From Rhodanobacter denitrificans (GTDB taxonomy: Bacteria; Pseudomonadota; Gammaproteobacteria; Xanthomonadales; Rhodanobacteraceae), in contig JAFIHF010000034.1 in NCBI GenBank assembly GCA_017848855.1, positions 1 to 64,000 of the forward strand: a stretch of 64,000 bases of DNA, read 5' to 3'. Both the position numbers and the translations under genes were made by a program. The number at the start of each line of letters is the position of its first letter. Position 1 is the stretch's first letter. The notes under the pieces were generated by a model that saw nothing but the letters and a program-made list of their open reading frames with translations, was not told the origin of the DNA and ran no database searches. Positions 9,035-19,311 of the stretch are shown piece by piece.

Positions 9035-9074
9035 GGCTGTCTCTTTGGCAGTCACGTGGAGTGGGTAAACGCGG

Positions 9075-9107
9075 AGATGGGTGGGGTCGGCGGCGCCCCG
9101 TTTCAAG
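9075..9107 (-). promoter_or_regulatory. Possible sigma-32 promoter of htpX
   Basis: On the minus strand CTTGAAA (9107-9101) is followed 19 bp later by CCCATCT (9081-9075), close to the heat-shock consensus CTTGAA...CCCCATNT. The spacing is a little long. It would place the transcript start about 35 bp before the htpX ATG. Heat-shock control of htpX is known in other gammaproteobacteria. Confidence 0.35.
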
Positions 9108-9153
9108 CATCCGGCCGCATCTCGCCAGCCACCCAGGGGGAAGGCAAACTCAT

Positions 9154-9445
9154 AAGGATGCTCTGACTGACCCCAGCGTAGGCGTCACCGGCCTGTCTGT
9201 GCGCAGCCCACAGGACCGTCGTCGAAGGCAGACTGGCTGTCTGTCGAGACGGCGAGCCGACGGGATGCGCACAGACAGGCCGGCCCCAGCCTCTTGAATT
9301 CAGAATGACGGGGTGATGTCCGGAAGGCCCGCATATCGCCATGTGCGTCTTGCCCAGACAGCCAGTCTGGGCTGCGCCACCCGCGACAATCTGCGAACCT
9401 TCCGGACACCATGCCGCCTACGCTGGGGTCAATCAGAGCATCCTT
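9154..9445. mobile_element. 292-bp element with 31-bp terminal inverted repeats and nested palindromes
   Basis: The ends (9154-9184 and 9415-9445) are inverted repeats matching at 30 of 31 positions; each begins AAGGATGCTCTGA when read inward. Inside are an exact 18-bp inverted pair (9188-9205 with 9266-9283, CCGGCCTGTCTGTGCGCA), a pair around TGTCCGGAAGG (9318-9328 with 9398-9408), and a segment CAGACTGGCTGTCTG (about 9229-9243) that pairs with 9354-9370, itself the hairpin GCCCAGAC-AGCCA-GTCTGGGC. No protein-coding gene fits inside. It looks like a MITE-type or other structured non-coding element. It ends 2 bp before the gluQ start. I saw no clear target-site duplication. Confidence 0.6.
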
Positions 9446-9447
9446 CG

Positions 9448-10314
9448 ATGGACTACCGCGGCCGCTTCGCCCCCTCCCCCACCGGACTGCTGCACTTCGG
9501 CTCGCTGGTCGCCGCGCTCGGCAGTTGGCTGCGCGCGCGCCACGCCGGCGGCCGCTGGTTGCTGCGGATGGAGGACATCGACCCGCCGCGCGAAGTGCCC
9601 GGCGCGGCCGCCGCCATCCTCGCCGCGCTGCCTGCGTTCGGTTTCGTGGCGGACGCGCCGGTGCTGTACCAGTCGCAGCGCCGGGCCGCCTACGACGCCG
9701 CGTTCGCGCGGCTGCGCGCGCTCGATGCGGTATTCCCCTGCTGGTGCAGCCGCAGCGAACTGGCGGCCACCGGCACGCTGCACCGCGACGGCCGCTGCCT
9801 CGCGCCGCCCGACCCGCGGCGCGAGCCGGCGTGGCGGCTGCGCGCGCCCGACCTCGAGATCGCGTTCGACGACGCCGTGCAGGGCCCGCAGCGGCAGAAC
9901 CTGCGCGAGGCCGCGGGCGATTTCGTGATACGCCGCGTCGAGGGCCTGTACTCCTACCAGCTCGCCTGCGTGGTGGACGACGCGTACCAGGGCATCACCG
10001 AGGTGGTGCGCGGCTGCGACCTGCTCGACTCCACCCCGCGGCAAATCCACCTGCAGCGCCTGCTCGGCCTGCCCACGCCGCGCTACCTGCACCTGCCGCT
10101 GGCGCTGGACGCGCAGGGCCGCAAGCTGTCCAAGTCGGCGCAGGCCTGGCCGGTCGATCCGGCCACGCCGCTGCCCGCGCTGCGCCGGGCGCTGGCCTTC
10201 CTCGGCCAGCCGCTGCCGATGGAAGCCGTCGACCCGCCCGCCCTGCTGGCTGCGGCATCGCGTCGCTTCGATCCGGCGCTTATTCCAAAACAAAGCGGTT
10301 GCTTTGCCGGCTGA
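9448..10314 (+). CDS. gluQ: Glutamyl-Q tRNA(Asp) synthetase
   Basis: 288 residues, a truncated relative of glutamyl-tRNA synthetase without the anticodon-binding domain. It attaches glutamate to the queuosine base of tRNA-Asp. The nucleotide-binding RFAPSPTGLLHFGSL is at the N-terminus, the zinc cysteines C98, C100 (FPCWCSR) and C117 are in the expected pattern, and the KMSKS-like loop is GRKLSKS. The start MDYRGRFAPSPTG fits the family and there is no room for another upstream. The start lies directly beside the end of the 292-bp inverted-repeat element, which must therefore contain or replace its promoter and leader. Confidence 0.95.
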   Translation: MDYRGRFAPSPTGLLHFGSLVAALGSWLRARHAGGRWLLRMEDIDPPREVPGAAAAILAALPAFGFVADAPVLYQSQRRAAYDAAFARLRALDAVFPCWCSRSELAATGTLHRDGRCLAPPDPRREPAWRLRAPDLEIAFDDAVQGPQRQNLREAAGDFVIRRVEGLYSYQLACVVDDAYQGITEVVRGCDLLDSTPRQIHLQRLLGLPTPRYLHLPLALDAQGRKLSKSAQAWPVDPATPLPALRRALAFLGQPLPMEAVDPPALLAAASRRFDPALIPKQSGCFAG

Positions 10315-10410
10315 GCGGTTATAAACGTGTGTGGGAGGGGACGCCGGCCGACGAATCGGCTCGTCGGTCGTCGCGCAGTCCGCCTGGCAGCGAATCCGAA
10401 GGAGAGGCAC

Positions 10411-11151
10411 ATGACGCAACGCACGGCTTTGATCACTGGCGGCACCGGCGGCATCGGCAGCGCGATCGTGCGCTACCTGGCGCGGCAAGGGCACAAGGTG
10501 GCCACCAACTACCGCGACGAAGCCAAGGCGAACGCCTGGCGCGACGCCATGGCCAAGGAAGGGGTGCAGGTGGTCATGGTGCGCGGCGACGTGTCCGATC
10601 CCGAGTCCTGCGCCGCGATGGTGCGCGAAGTCGAGCAGCAGGCCGGCCCGGTGGACATCCTGGTCAACAACGCCGGCATCACCCGCGACACCACCTTCCA
10701 CAAGATGAGCTACCAGCAGTGGACGGACGTGATCAACACCAACCTCAACGCCTGCTTCAACGTCACCCGCCCGGTGATCGAGGGCATGCGCGAGCGCAAG
10801 TGGGGCCGCATCGTGCAGATCAGCTCGATCAACGGCCAGAAGGGCCAGTACGGCCAGGCCAACTACGCCGCCGCCAAGGCCGGCATGCACGGCTTCACCA
10901 TCTCGCTGGCGCAGGAGAACGCGAAGTTCGGCATCACCGTCAACACCGTCTCGCCCGGCTACGTGGGCACCGACATGGTGATGGCCGTGCCCGAAGACGT
11001 GCGCGCCAAGATCGTGGCGCAGATCCCGGTGGGCCGCCTCGGCAAGCCCGAGGAAATCGCCCACGCCGTCGCCTTCTTCACCGGCGACGAAGCCGCCTGG
11101 ATCACCGGCGCGAACCTTGCCATCAATGGCGGGCATTACATGGGGTGGTAA
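10411..11151 (+). CDS. phbB: Acetoacetyl-CoA reductase
   Basis: 246-residue short-chain dehydrogenase. TGGTGGIG gives the NADPH-binding turn, NNAG follows, and the catalytic site is S-(12)-YAAAK within SSINGQKGQYGQANYAAAK, the signature of PhaB/PhbB acetoacetyl-CoA reductases. It reduces acetoacetyl-CoA to (R)-3-hydroxybutyryl-CoA for polyhydroxybutyrate. No PHB synthase or thiolase gene lies in the window. The start ATG 10411 has a good AAGGAGAGG ribosome site. A FabG-like role is possible, but the NGQKGQ loop favours PhbB. Confidence 0.9.
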   Translation: MTQRTALITGGTGGIGSAIVRYLARQGHKVATNYRDEAKANAWRDAMAKEGVQVVMVRGDVSDPESCAAMVREVEQQAGPVDILVNNAGITRDTTFHKMSYQQWTDVINTNLNACFNVTRPVIEGMRERKWGRIVQISSINGQKGQYGQANYAAAKAGMHGFTISLAQENAKFGITVNTVSPGYVGTDMVMAVPEDVRAKIVAQIPVGRLGKPEEIAHAVAFFTGDEAAWITGANLAINGGHYMGW

Positions 11152-11520
11152 GCGCTGCTTCTGCGGGGTGCGTTGAGGCGCATCCCGCACAGCGCTTGCC
11201 GGGTGAGACATGGATGCCGAACGGGCGGATAAAGCGAGCGCCTTGAAGCTGCCAATACAGCTTCGGCGCGGCTTCCGGATGACGAGACAGGCTGCCGGGC
11301 AAGCAGCGCCCGCAAGGACGCACCACGGCCGTTACCGCCCCACTTCGTCCGTGATAGCTCTTGCCGCCCCCAATCCGCCGGATAACACCACGCGCCGCAG
11401 GTACAAGCGTTGCCAGTGCGACAAGCAAAGTATTGACCTGGCGACAGGTTTGCCGGATTGACAGCATCAAGTCTGGGCGCCACGATCTCGTTGTCGCCCC
11501 TGATGTGGGGCAGAATTGTA
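11152..11520. other. Gene-free stretch upstream of the integron cassettes
   Basis: About 370 bases with no convincing gene on either strand; minus-strand frames are open but show no recognisable family. Base composition falls towards the right. A small hairpin (GCCCC-TGATGT-GGGGC, about 11495-11510) lies just before the GTTAGGC core at 11521. I could not find a matching inner half of an attC, nor an integrase gene. Confidence 0.4.
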
Positions 11521-11543
11521 GTTAGGCCGAGGAGGCAGACGTA

Positions 11544-12170
11544 ATGCAAGTTGCAGCCTCTGATACCGCACTTGCGCGTAGCGTTATCGGCTGCAACGCA
11601 TGCTTTGAGTCATTGCCATTGCAACGCGCCGGTATCTCGCTCTCGCAGCCTTTTACCGTTGGCAAGCGTTACAAGCGTGGCGGGATCGCACTTTTTGGCA
11701 TCAATCCTGGCGCTGGTACGGAGGGTGCGTACAAAGAGACTCGCCGTGTAGCTTTGGATCAGTTTGCCGCGGGCGACGACGTTGCGCTTACAAAGTACTG
11801 GGAATCACTCGCACAGGACGCGCAGAACCTCTGGAACAAGAAATATCTTGCGCGCGTTCGTAGCTTAGGATTACAAATCGAAAGCTTACTGATCGGCAAC
11901 ATTGCGCTTTGTGCCACGGCGAGCAACCGGTATCCCAAGGCCATGCTCCGCAACTGCTGGTCGCGTCACACCGAGGGTTTTCTCAAGCACTACGCGCCGG
12001 GTGTACTGGTCATCATGGGCGCGGAGGGTACGGTGGGCGAGTTTCTGCGCGCGGCCAGGGTTGCGCTGCCATCATTGCGCGCCGTACGTATCGCCCATTA
12101 CGCTCATCGCGAGGGCGTCGCACATGAGCAGGCCGAATGCGCAAGAGTCCGAAAGCTCCTTGGTGCATAG
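11544..12170 (+). CDS. Uracil-DNA-glycosylase-superfamily-like protein (cassette gene)
   Basis: 208 residues. Family-level signs are a Gly-Ile-Asn-Pro-Gly loop (52-56, after a beta-strand), the strand LLIGNIALC (115-123), NRYP (128-131), C138, and the strand VLVIMGAEG near 155. This order (GxNPG, N..C....NRxP......C, then VIxxG) echoes the family-4/5 UDG-like fold, which excises uracil or binds damaged DNA. The active-site match is only partial, so enzyme activity is not assured. The start ATG 11544 has an AGGAGG site. Codon use and GC are clearly lower than the surroundings, and the gene sits between integron recombination sites, so it was probably acquired as a cassette. Confidence 0.6.
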   Translation: MQVAASDTALARSVIGCNACFESLPLQRAGISLSQPFTVGKRYKRGGIALFGINPGAGTEGAYKETRRVALDQFAAGDDVALTKYWESLAQDAQNLWNKKYLARVRSLGLQIESLLIGNIALCATASNRYPKAMLRNCWSRHTEGFLKHYAPGVLVIMGAEGTVGEFLRAARVALPSLRAVRIAHYAHREGVAHEQAECARVRKLLGA

Positions 12171-12186
12171 CAATGCTCGCAGCTCG

Positions 12187-12258
12187 ACCTAACAACTCGG
12201 CCAACCGGACGCAAATCCCCCTACGCGGTCTTTTCGCCGGTTACCTCGGGCGTTAGGC
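12187..12258 (+). other. attC recombination site (integron)
   Basis: 72 bp, starting 17 bp after the stop of the preceding gene. It opens with ACCTAAC (12187-12193, RYYYAAC) and closes with GTTAGGC (12252-12258, GTTRRRY). The outer arms pair (CCTAAC with GTTAGG), as do AACCGG and CCGGTT further in, with unpaired bases between as in attC hairpins. The next cassette gene begins 14 bp downstream, as is typical. Confidence 0.75.
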
Positions 12259-12272
12259 ATACGGGAAGCATC

Positions 12273-12603
12273 ATGGCAGACACATACGACCTCACAACCA
12301 CAGATGGCGGAAAGCCGCAGTTTCCTATCTTCGAGACATCCCGGTAGTTGGAACGTTTTATGCGCCCTACTTCGGGCGGCAGACAAAATCATCGATACAA
12401 TCAGCCCTGGCAAAGGAGTTGATAAGCAATCGAAAGCCGCCTCTGACCTAATTAAAGCCAGGAAAGAGAATGGCGTAAAGAAGATGAAGATCACGATGGA
12501 CGAACAAGCTGATGCTCACTTGGACGTCCCTGTTGAAGGCGTCAAGGTAAGCGCTGGTATCGGCTCAAAAGGAAAGACTACGATTGAAGTCGAGTATGCC
12601 TAA
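12273..12603 (+). pseudogene. Small cassette gene, probably frameshifted
   Basis: A start with GGAAG site at ATG 12273 reads MADTYDLTTTDGGKPQFPIF and hits a TAG at 12345-12347. A different frame, open from ATG 12304 to 12603 (99 codons), carries a convincing C-terminal part: ADKIIDTISPGKGVDKQS, ARKENGVKKMKITMDEQ and VKVSAGIGSKGKTTIEVEY. A third frame around 12336-12375 reads IPVVGTFYAPYFG. The simplest view is one protein of about 110 residues broken by two small indels. Alternatively 12304-12603 is an intact gene. I do not recognise the family. The TAA stop overlaps the next attC, a normal cassette feature. Confidence 0.5.
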
Positions 12604-12634
12604 CAATTCATTCAAGCCGACGCCGCTTCGCGGC
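12598..12634 (+). other. Truncated attC site
   Basis: GCCTAAC (12598-12604) followed by AATTCATTCAAGCCG and the CGCCGC-TTCG-CGGC turn is the left half of a canonical attC. The right half and GTTRRRY core are missing; the sequence changes at about 12634 into ordinary chromosomal DNA. This marks where the cassette array was deleted or decayed. Confidence 0.75.
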
Positions 12635-12689
12635 TCAGCATGATCCCAGCGCCAGGCCTCATGCAGACCGACACACTGCGGGAGTAGCC

Positions 12690-13058
12690 ATGTTCGACCA
12701 CGTCGTATTCGGGGTCAGCGACTATGCCGCGAGCAAGGCGTTCTTCCTCAAGGCGCTCGAACCGATCGGCATGGCTGTGGTTTCGGAGGGGCCGCTCGGC
12801 ATCGAGCTCAGCGCGGACGGCAAGACTTCGTTGTGCTTCGGCCCGACCACGGAGAAGCCGGCGCATCTGCACCTGGCGTTCGTGGCCGAGAATCGCCAGC
12901 AGGTCCAGGCCTTTCATCGTGCGGCGCTGGAGGCGGGTGGCAAGGACCATGGCGCGCCGGGGCTGCGCCCGAACTACAGCGGGAGATACTACGCGGCGTT
13001 CGTGATCGGCCCGGACGGGCACAACATCGAAGTGGTCTGCCACGAACCCGAGGACTGA
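12690..13058 (+). CDS. VOC-family (glyoxalase-fold) protein
   Basis: 122 residues with paired beta-alpha-beta-beta-beta modules of the vicinal-oxygen-chelate superfamily. MFDHVVFGVSD starts with the usual first metal-site histidine (H4), and the C-terminus DGHNIEVVCHE gives the late glutamate ligand. It resembles small stand-alone glyoxalase/bleomycin-resistance-like proteins whose substrates are unknown. The start ATG has a GGGAG site 8 bp away. Its high GC matches the chromosome, so it is probably not part of the adjacent cassette array. Confidence 0.85.
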   Translation: MFDHVVFGVSDYAASKAFFLKALEPIGMAVVSEGPLGIELSADGKTSLCFGPTTEKPAHLHLAFVAENRQQVQAFHRAALEAGGKDHGAPGLRPNYSGRYYAAFVIGPDGHNIEVVCHEPED

Positions 13059-13157
13059 GCTTTCCGGCGAGGGAACGTCCGCCAGCAAACGCGCTGCGTG
13101 CGCCGCTGGATTCAGGCATCAGGCCACGCACGCGGCACCCAGCATTTCGGAGGCCCC

Positions 13158-13385
13158 ATGCAGCGTCGCTGGTTCGTACCGTGGGGCTGGGTCTACCGAC
13201 CCATCGCTTGGCAAGGCTACGGGCTGGTGCTGCTCACCGCCGGCTTCTGCGCCAACGTGTTTTTCGCGATCGACCGCCACTCCCATTCCGTCAGCGACAC
13301 GCTTTACGGCATCTTCCCGTTCGTCGTGCCGGCGCTGATCCTGCTCGACTGGGTCGCCTCCAAGACCAGTGGGCGTGCGCCCTGA
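13158..13385 (+). CDS. Small two-helix membrane protein
   Basis: 75 residues. After a short aromatic N-terminus (RRWFVPWGWVYRPIAW) come two hydrophobic segments (about 20-38 and 50-66) separated by a loop with DRHSHSVSDT. No family is recognised. The ATG 13158 is chosen over an upstream in-frame ATG (13098) because of the CGGAGG ribosome site and because the upstream part is not protein-like. It may be co-transcribed with the VOC gene 100 bp upstream. Confidence 0.6.
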   Translation: MQRRWFVPWGWVYRPIAWQGYGLVLLTAGFCANVFFAIDRHSHSVSDTLYGIFPFVVPALILLDWVASKTSGRAP

Positions 13386-13411
13386 GAAAAGTTCGATCAA
13401 TTCAGCTGCTT

Positions 13412-13510
13412 GCTCGTCATTCCTGCGCAAGCAGGAATTCAGCGCCTTTGCGTTCAATGCTCTACAGGCACTGGATCCCAGCTTTCGCTGGGATGACGAG
13501 CAAAATCAGG
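13412..13510. repeat. Pair of short dispersed inverted repeats
   Basis: TCGTCATTCCTGCGCAAGCAGGAATTC and, about 60 bp on, ACTGGATCCCAGC...GCTGGGATGACGAGCAAAATC. Each is a small palindrome, and the two are in inverted orientation, like the pair around the GIY-YIG gene at 44.7 kb but with no gene between. Confidence 0.6.
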
Positions 13511-13575
13511 GCTTCCCTGACCCACCCAGCCGGAATCGCGGGTAACGCACCACGCTTCCAGCCTGGCCGGATGCC

Positions 13576-14349
13576 CTACCGCCGTACCGCCGCGGCATCG
13601 CGCGCTTCCCGCCGCGAGGGCCGCGGCCACGGGCAGAGCATCGGCACCTGCCGGCGGTACTCGCGGTATTCGCCGTGTGCCGCGATCAGGTCGCGCTCCT
13701 CCAGGTAGCGCACCGCGAGCAGGATGTAGCCGGTGGTGGCGAGCGCGAACAGCAGGTGGCCGGTGCTCATGCGCGGAGTCGCCCAGAACGCGACGATGAA
13801 GCCCAGCATCAGCGGGTGGCGCACGATGCGGTAGTAGAAGCTGTCGACGAACGGCGGCGGCGTGTAGCCGATGCCGCGCGCGCGCAGCCAGACCTGGCGC
13901 AGGCCGAACAGGTCGAAGTGGTTGATGATGAAGGTGCCGCTCAGCACGATCAGCCAGCCCAGCGCGGACAGCGCGTACAGCAGCCACCCCGCCCAGCCCT
14001 GGCCGACGTCCCAGGCCATGCCCGGCAGCGGCCGCCACTGCCAGAACAGCAGGATCAGCACCAGGCTGCTGGTCGGCACGAAGCTGCTGCGCTCGATCGC
14101 CGGGCTCATCCAGCGCGCCAGCCAAGCCTTGAAGCCGCGCCGCGCCATGCCGCTGTGCTGCACCGCGAACAGGCCCAGCAGCGCGAGGTCGACGATCCAG
14201 TCGCCGGCGCTGCCGGCCGGCTCGGGCAGCGGATGGTCCAGCGTCCGCGGCAGGGGCAGGTCGGCGACGAAGCCGATCGCGTAGAGAAAGACCAGCAGGA
14301 ACACGGCGTAGCAAAGCACGCCGTACAGGAGAATGGATGCGTTGCGCAT
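13576..14349 (-). CDS. mddA: Methanethiol S-methyltransferase-like membrane protein (MddA/NnrU family)
   Basis: 257 residues with about six membrane helices. QHSGMARRGFKAW (64-76) and the C-terminal block RHPLMLGFIVAFWATPRMSTGHLLF ... YLEERDLIAAHGEYREY are split here as in MddA and isoprenylcysteine-methyltransferase-like proteins. MddA methylates methanethiol with S-adenosylmethionine to give dimethyl sulfide. The start MRNASILLYG is preceded by an adequate GGAGG site. It is the last gene of a leftward series (sigma factor, kinase, di-heme peroxidase, this gene) with only 33 bp to its upstream neighbour. NnrU-like function is the alternative. Confidence 0.75.
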   Translation of the reverse strand: MRNASILLYGVLCYAVFLLVFLYAIGFVADLPLPRTLDHPLPEPAGSAGDWIVDLALLGLFAVQHSGMARRGFKAWLARWMSPAIERSSFVPTSSLVLILLFWQWRPLPGMAWDVGQGWAGWLLYALSALGWLIVLSGTFIINHFDLFGLRQVWLRARGIGYTPPPFVDSFYYRIVRHPLMLGFIVAFWATPRMSTGHLLFALATTGYILLAVRYLEERDLIAAHGEYREYRRQVPMLCPWPRPSRREARDAAAVRR

Positions 14350-14382
14350 GGTTGCCTCCGTCGATATCGCAAGCCGCGGCAT

Positions 14383-15813
14383 TCACAGCGCCGCGAGGAA
14401 CGCCACCAGGTCGTTCTTCTGCTGCTCGCTCATGCCGATGTGGAAACGCGTGTCGTAGAAGTCGACCACGTCGCGCAGCGTCGCCGCCGAGCCGTTGTGG
14501 AAGTACGGCGCGCGCGCCGCGAGGCCGCGCAGGTTCGGCCCCTTGAACTTGCCGATGTCCGCCCACTTGCCGGTGATCATCGCCAGCCCCGGATCGGTGG
14601 TCTGCACGGTCGCGCCGGTGCGGAGGTTGACCAGCGTGTACAGCGGCAGGTCGGGCGTGCGCCGGCTCGCGTCCGCGATGCCGATGTCGAGCGGCGCGCC
14701 GACCGAGTGGTTGCCGATGTTGGGCGAGTCGTGGCAGGTGCTGCAGCTGCCGTGGATCAGCGGTTGGCCGGTCGCGTCGTTCAGGCCGGCCACGCCGGTG
14801 ATCGCGATCGGCATGGTGTCGAACAGCTGCTGGCCGCGCGCGATCGCGGCCCGGCGCCAGGCGCGGACGCCGTAGCTGCGCGACGGGTCGGGATCGCGCC
14901 AGCGCCCGTACAGGCGCATCGCCGCGGGGTCGAACGGCTCGGTGCTCGGGTCGTTGCCGAGCGCGTCGTTGATGCCCACCCAGAATTTCTGCACGGCCAG
15001 GATGTCGGCGCCGCCCATGCCGCCGCCCTCGTCGAGGCGGCCGGCGAGGTCGTCGGCGTACTGCGCGGTGACCAGGTGCGATTCGAACTCCACGATCTCG
15101 GCGACGGTGAGCGGGTCCGGCGCCGCGGTTGCCTGTTCGTGTCCGAGGATTGCGTGCCGCGCCTGCGAGGCGAGGCTGGCGCGGATGTCCGCCAGGTCGA
15201 GGCCGGCGTCCATCGGCGGCGCGAACGGCGCGTACGTCTCGCGGCCGTCCCACATCACCGCGGTGTCCCAGATCAGGTTCGTCGCCGGCAGCGGGCGCCG
15301 GAACAGCGACAGCTCGCCCGCGCTGGCGTAGTGGTAGGGGTCGTCCACCGCGGCCAGTCGGAACTCCGCATGCGCGGGCAGCGGCAGGCCGACGCGAATC
15401 ACCCCGCGATGCAGCAGCATCGAATACGCGCTGGCCCGCGCCACCAGCGTCGACACGTCCGCCAGCGGCGAATTCGCGCCGTCGACGGGGCGGAAGATCG
15501 GATCGGTGCCGCGCGTGGCGATGAAGCGCTGCCGCACCTCGGCGGGCGAGATCGTCCAGCCGGTGGACTGGCGGTGGCAGGAGTTGCACGAACGCCCGTT
15601 GCTGCCCAGGCTGCGGAAGAACGGGTTGCCATGATCGATGCCGCCGTCGGGCGCATGCGTCTGCAGCCAGCCGAAGGGATCGCGCGTGACCAGCGGGTCG
15701 GCGTGCGACGGCGCCTGCTGGGCCGCGGCGGCGCTCGCAACGACGAGCAGCATGGCCGTCGCGACGAGGCGACGAAGGCAGTCGCGCGACCGCGGCGGAC
15801 GATGCATGGACAT
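14383..15813 (-). CDS. Di-heme cytochrome c peroxidase-like protein (MauG/CcpA family)
   Basis: 476 residues with a signal peptide (MSMHRPPRSRDCLRRLVATAM ... ASAAAA; cleavage near 31). Two c-type haem sites are present: CNSCH (76-80) and CSTCH (357-361), with a late methionine-rich region (GMSEQQKNDLVAFLAAL) at the end as in bacterial cytochrome c peroxidases. It acts in the periplasm, either reducing peroxide or oxidising a partner protein. At 476 residues it is longer than classical CcpA (about 330), closer to long MauG-like proteins. The start at 15813 has a GGGGAGA site; ATG 15807 is an alternative. Confidence 0.85.
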   Translation of the reverse strand: MSMHRPPRSRDCLRRLVATAMLLVVASAAAAQQAPSHADPLVTRDPFGWLQTHAPDGGIDHGNPFFRSLGSNGRSCNSCHRQSTGWTISPAEVRQRFIATRGTDPIFRPVDGANSPLADVSTLVARASAYSMLLHRGVIRVGLPLPAHAEFRLAAVDDPYHYASAGELSLFRRPLPATNLIWDTAVMWDGRETYAPFAPPMDAGLDLADIRASLASQARHAILGHEQATAAPDPLTVAEIVEFESHLVTAQYADDLAGRLDEGGGMGGADILAVQKFWVGINDALGNDPSTEPFDPAAMRLYGRWRDPDPSRSYGVRAWRRAAIARGQQLFDTMPIAITGVAGLNDATGQPLIHGSCSTCHDSPNIGNHSVGAPLDIGIADASRRTPDLPLYTLVNLRTGATVQTTDPGLAMITGKWADIGKFKGPNLRGLAARAPYFHNGSAATLRDVVDFYDTRFHIGMSEQQKNDLVAFLAAL

Positions 15814-15878
15814 GGCTGGTCTCCCCGCTCGATGGACACCACGGAGAACACCATTGCGGGCCGGATTGCGACACGCCG

Positions 15879-18641
<2,763 letters not shown>

Positions 18642-18701
18642 CGCGGCCCTTCCGCAGCTGCTGTGCGATAAACCCCGTTCGCGCCGCGTTTGCGACGCCG
18701 C

Positions 18702-19235
18702 TCAATCCAGCCGGGCCTTGATGAAGGCGCGCGCGTAGCGCCAGTCGCGGTCCACCGTGCGGCGCGCCACGCCCAGCGTTTCGGCCGCCTGCTCCAGGCT
18801 CAGGCCCGCGAAATAGCGCAGTTCGACCACCTTCGCCGCGCGGGCGTCGGACTGCTCCAGCTCGTCCAGCGCCGCGTCGAGCAGCAGCGCCTGTTCGGCG
18901 GTGTCGATCGCCAGCTTCAGGTTGCGGTCGTCCAGCGTGACGCGGCTCCATTGGCCGCCCGCACGCAGGCGCAGGCGATCGCGCGCGCGGTTGATCAGCA
19001 GGTGGCGCATGGCGCGCGCGGCGTAGGCGAAGAACTGCGCCGGCTCAACGAACTGCAGCGCGGCGCGGTCGCCCATGCGCAGGTACAGCTCGTGCACCAG
19101 CTCGGTGGTGTCCAGGGTGGCGTGGCTGCGCTGGCCCGCCAGCCGCCGCGAGGCCATCGCCTTCAGGCGGTCGTACACGTCGACGAACAACGCGTCGGTC
19201 GAAGACACGGCCTGCATTCGACTGCAATCGGCCAC
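18702..19235 (-). CDS. ECF sigma factor (PF07638/ECF43-like)
   Basis: 177 residues. Region 2 spans about 15-80 (DVYDRLKAMASRRL ... FFAYAARAMRHLLINRARD) and region 4 about 120-172 (ELRYFAGLSLEQAAETLGVARRTVDRDW). In place of the acidic residues usual in region 2.2, it reads LDTTELVHELYLRM, with T43 and T44. In the ECF43 group a threonine there is phosphorylated by a partner kinase, which switches the factor on. The GTG start at 19235 has a GGAGG site 7 bp away. The kinase gene follows directly, and no anti-sigma gene is present. Confidence 0.9.
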   Translation of the reverse strand: MADCSRMQAVSSTDALFVDVYDRLKAMASRRLAGQRSHATLDTTELVHELYLRMGDRAALQFVEPAQFFAYAARAMRHLLINRARDRLRLRAGGQWSRVTLDDRNLKLAIDTAEQALLLDAALDELEQSDARAAKVVELRYFAGLSLEQAAETLGVARRTVDRDWRYARAFIKARLD

Positions 19236-19311
19236 GGAATGCCTCCACGCCCGCAGCTCCCGCGAGCGGTTCCAGCTTCGTCCCGCGCTACTGCAAAAGC
19301 AAGCGCGGCGC

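Larger units (their letters stand above)
11521..12634 (+). mobile_element. Integron gene-cassette remnant (attC cluster without integrase)
   Basis: A lower-GC segment bounded on the left by the integron core heptamer GTTAGGC (11521-11527) and on the right by a truncated attC (12598-12634). In between are a gene starting 17 bp after the core, a complete attC-like site (12187-12258), and a small damaged gene starting 14 bp after that site. This gene-attC-gene-attC spacing is the hallmark of integron cassettes. No integrase is visible in the window, so it fits a cluster of attC sites lacking an integrase. It is inserted between phbB and a VOC gene. Confidence 0.7.

Noticed and set aside
9154..9445. 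CRISPR-like or tRNA-like reading of the palindromic element
   Set aside because: No regular direct repeats with spacers and no T-arm/anticodon plan.
11123..11549. Minus-strand gene before the cassettes, possibly an integrase remnant
   Set aside because: Two overlapping frames are open, but no tyrosine-recombinase motif (RHRY boxes) could be found in either.
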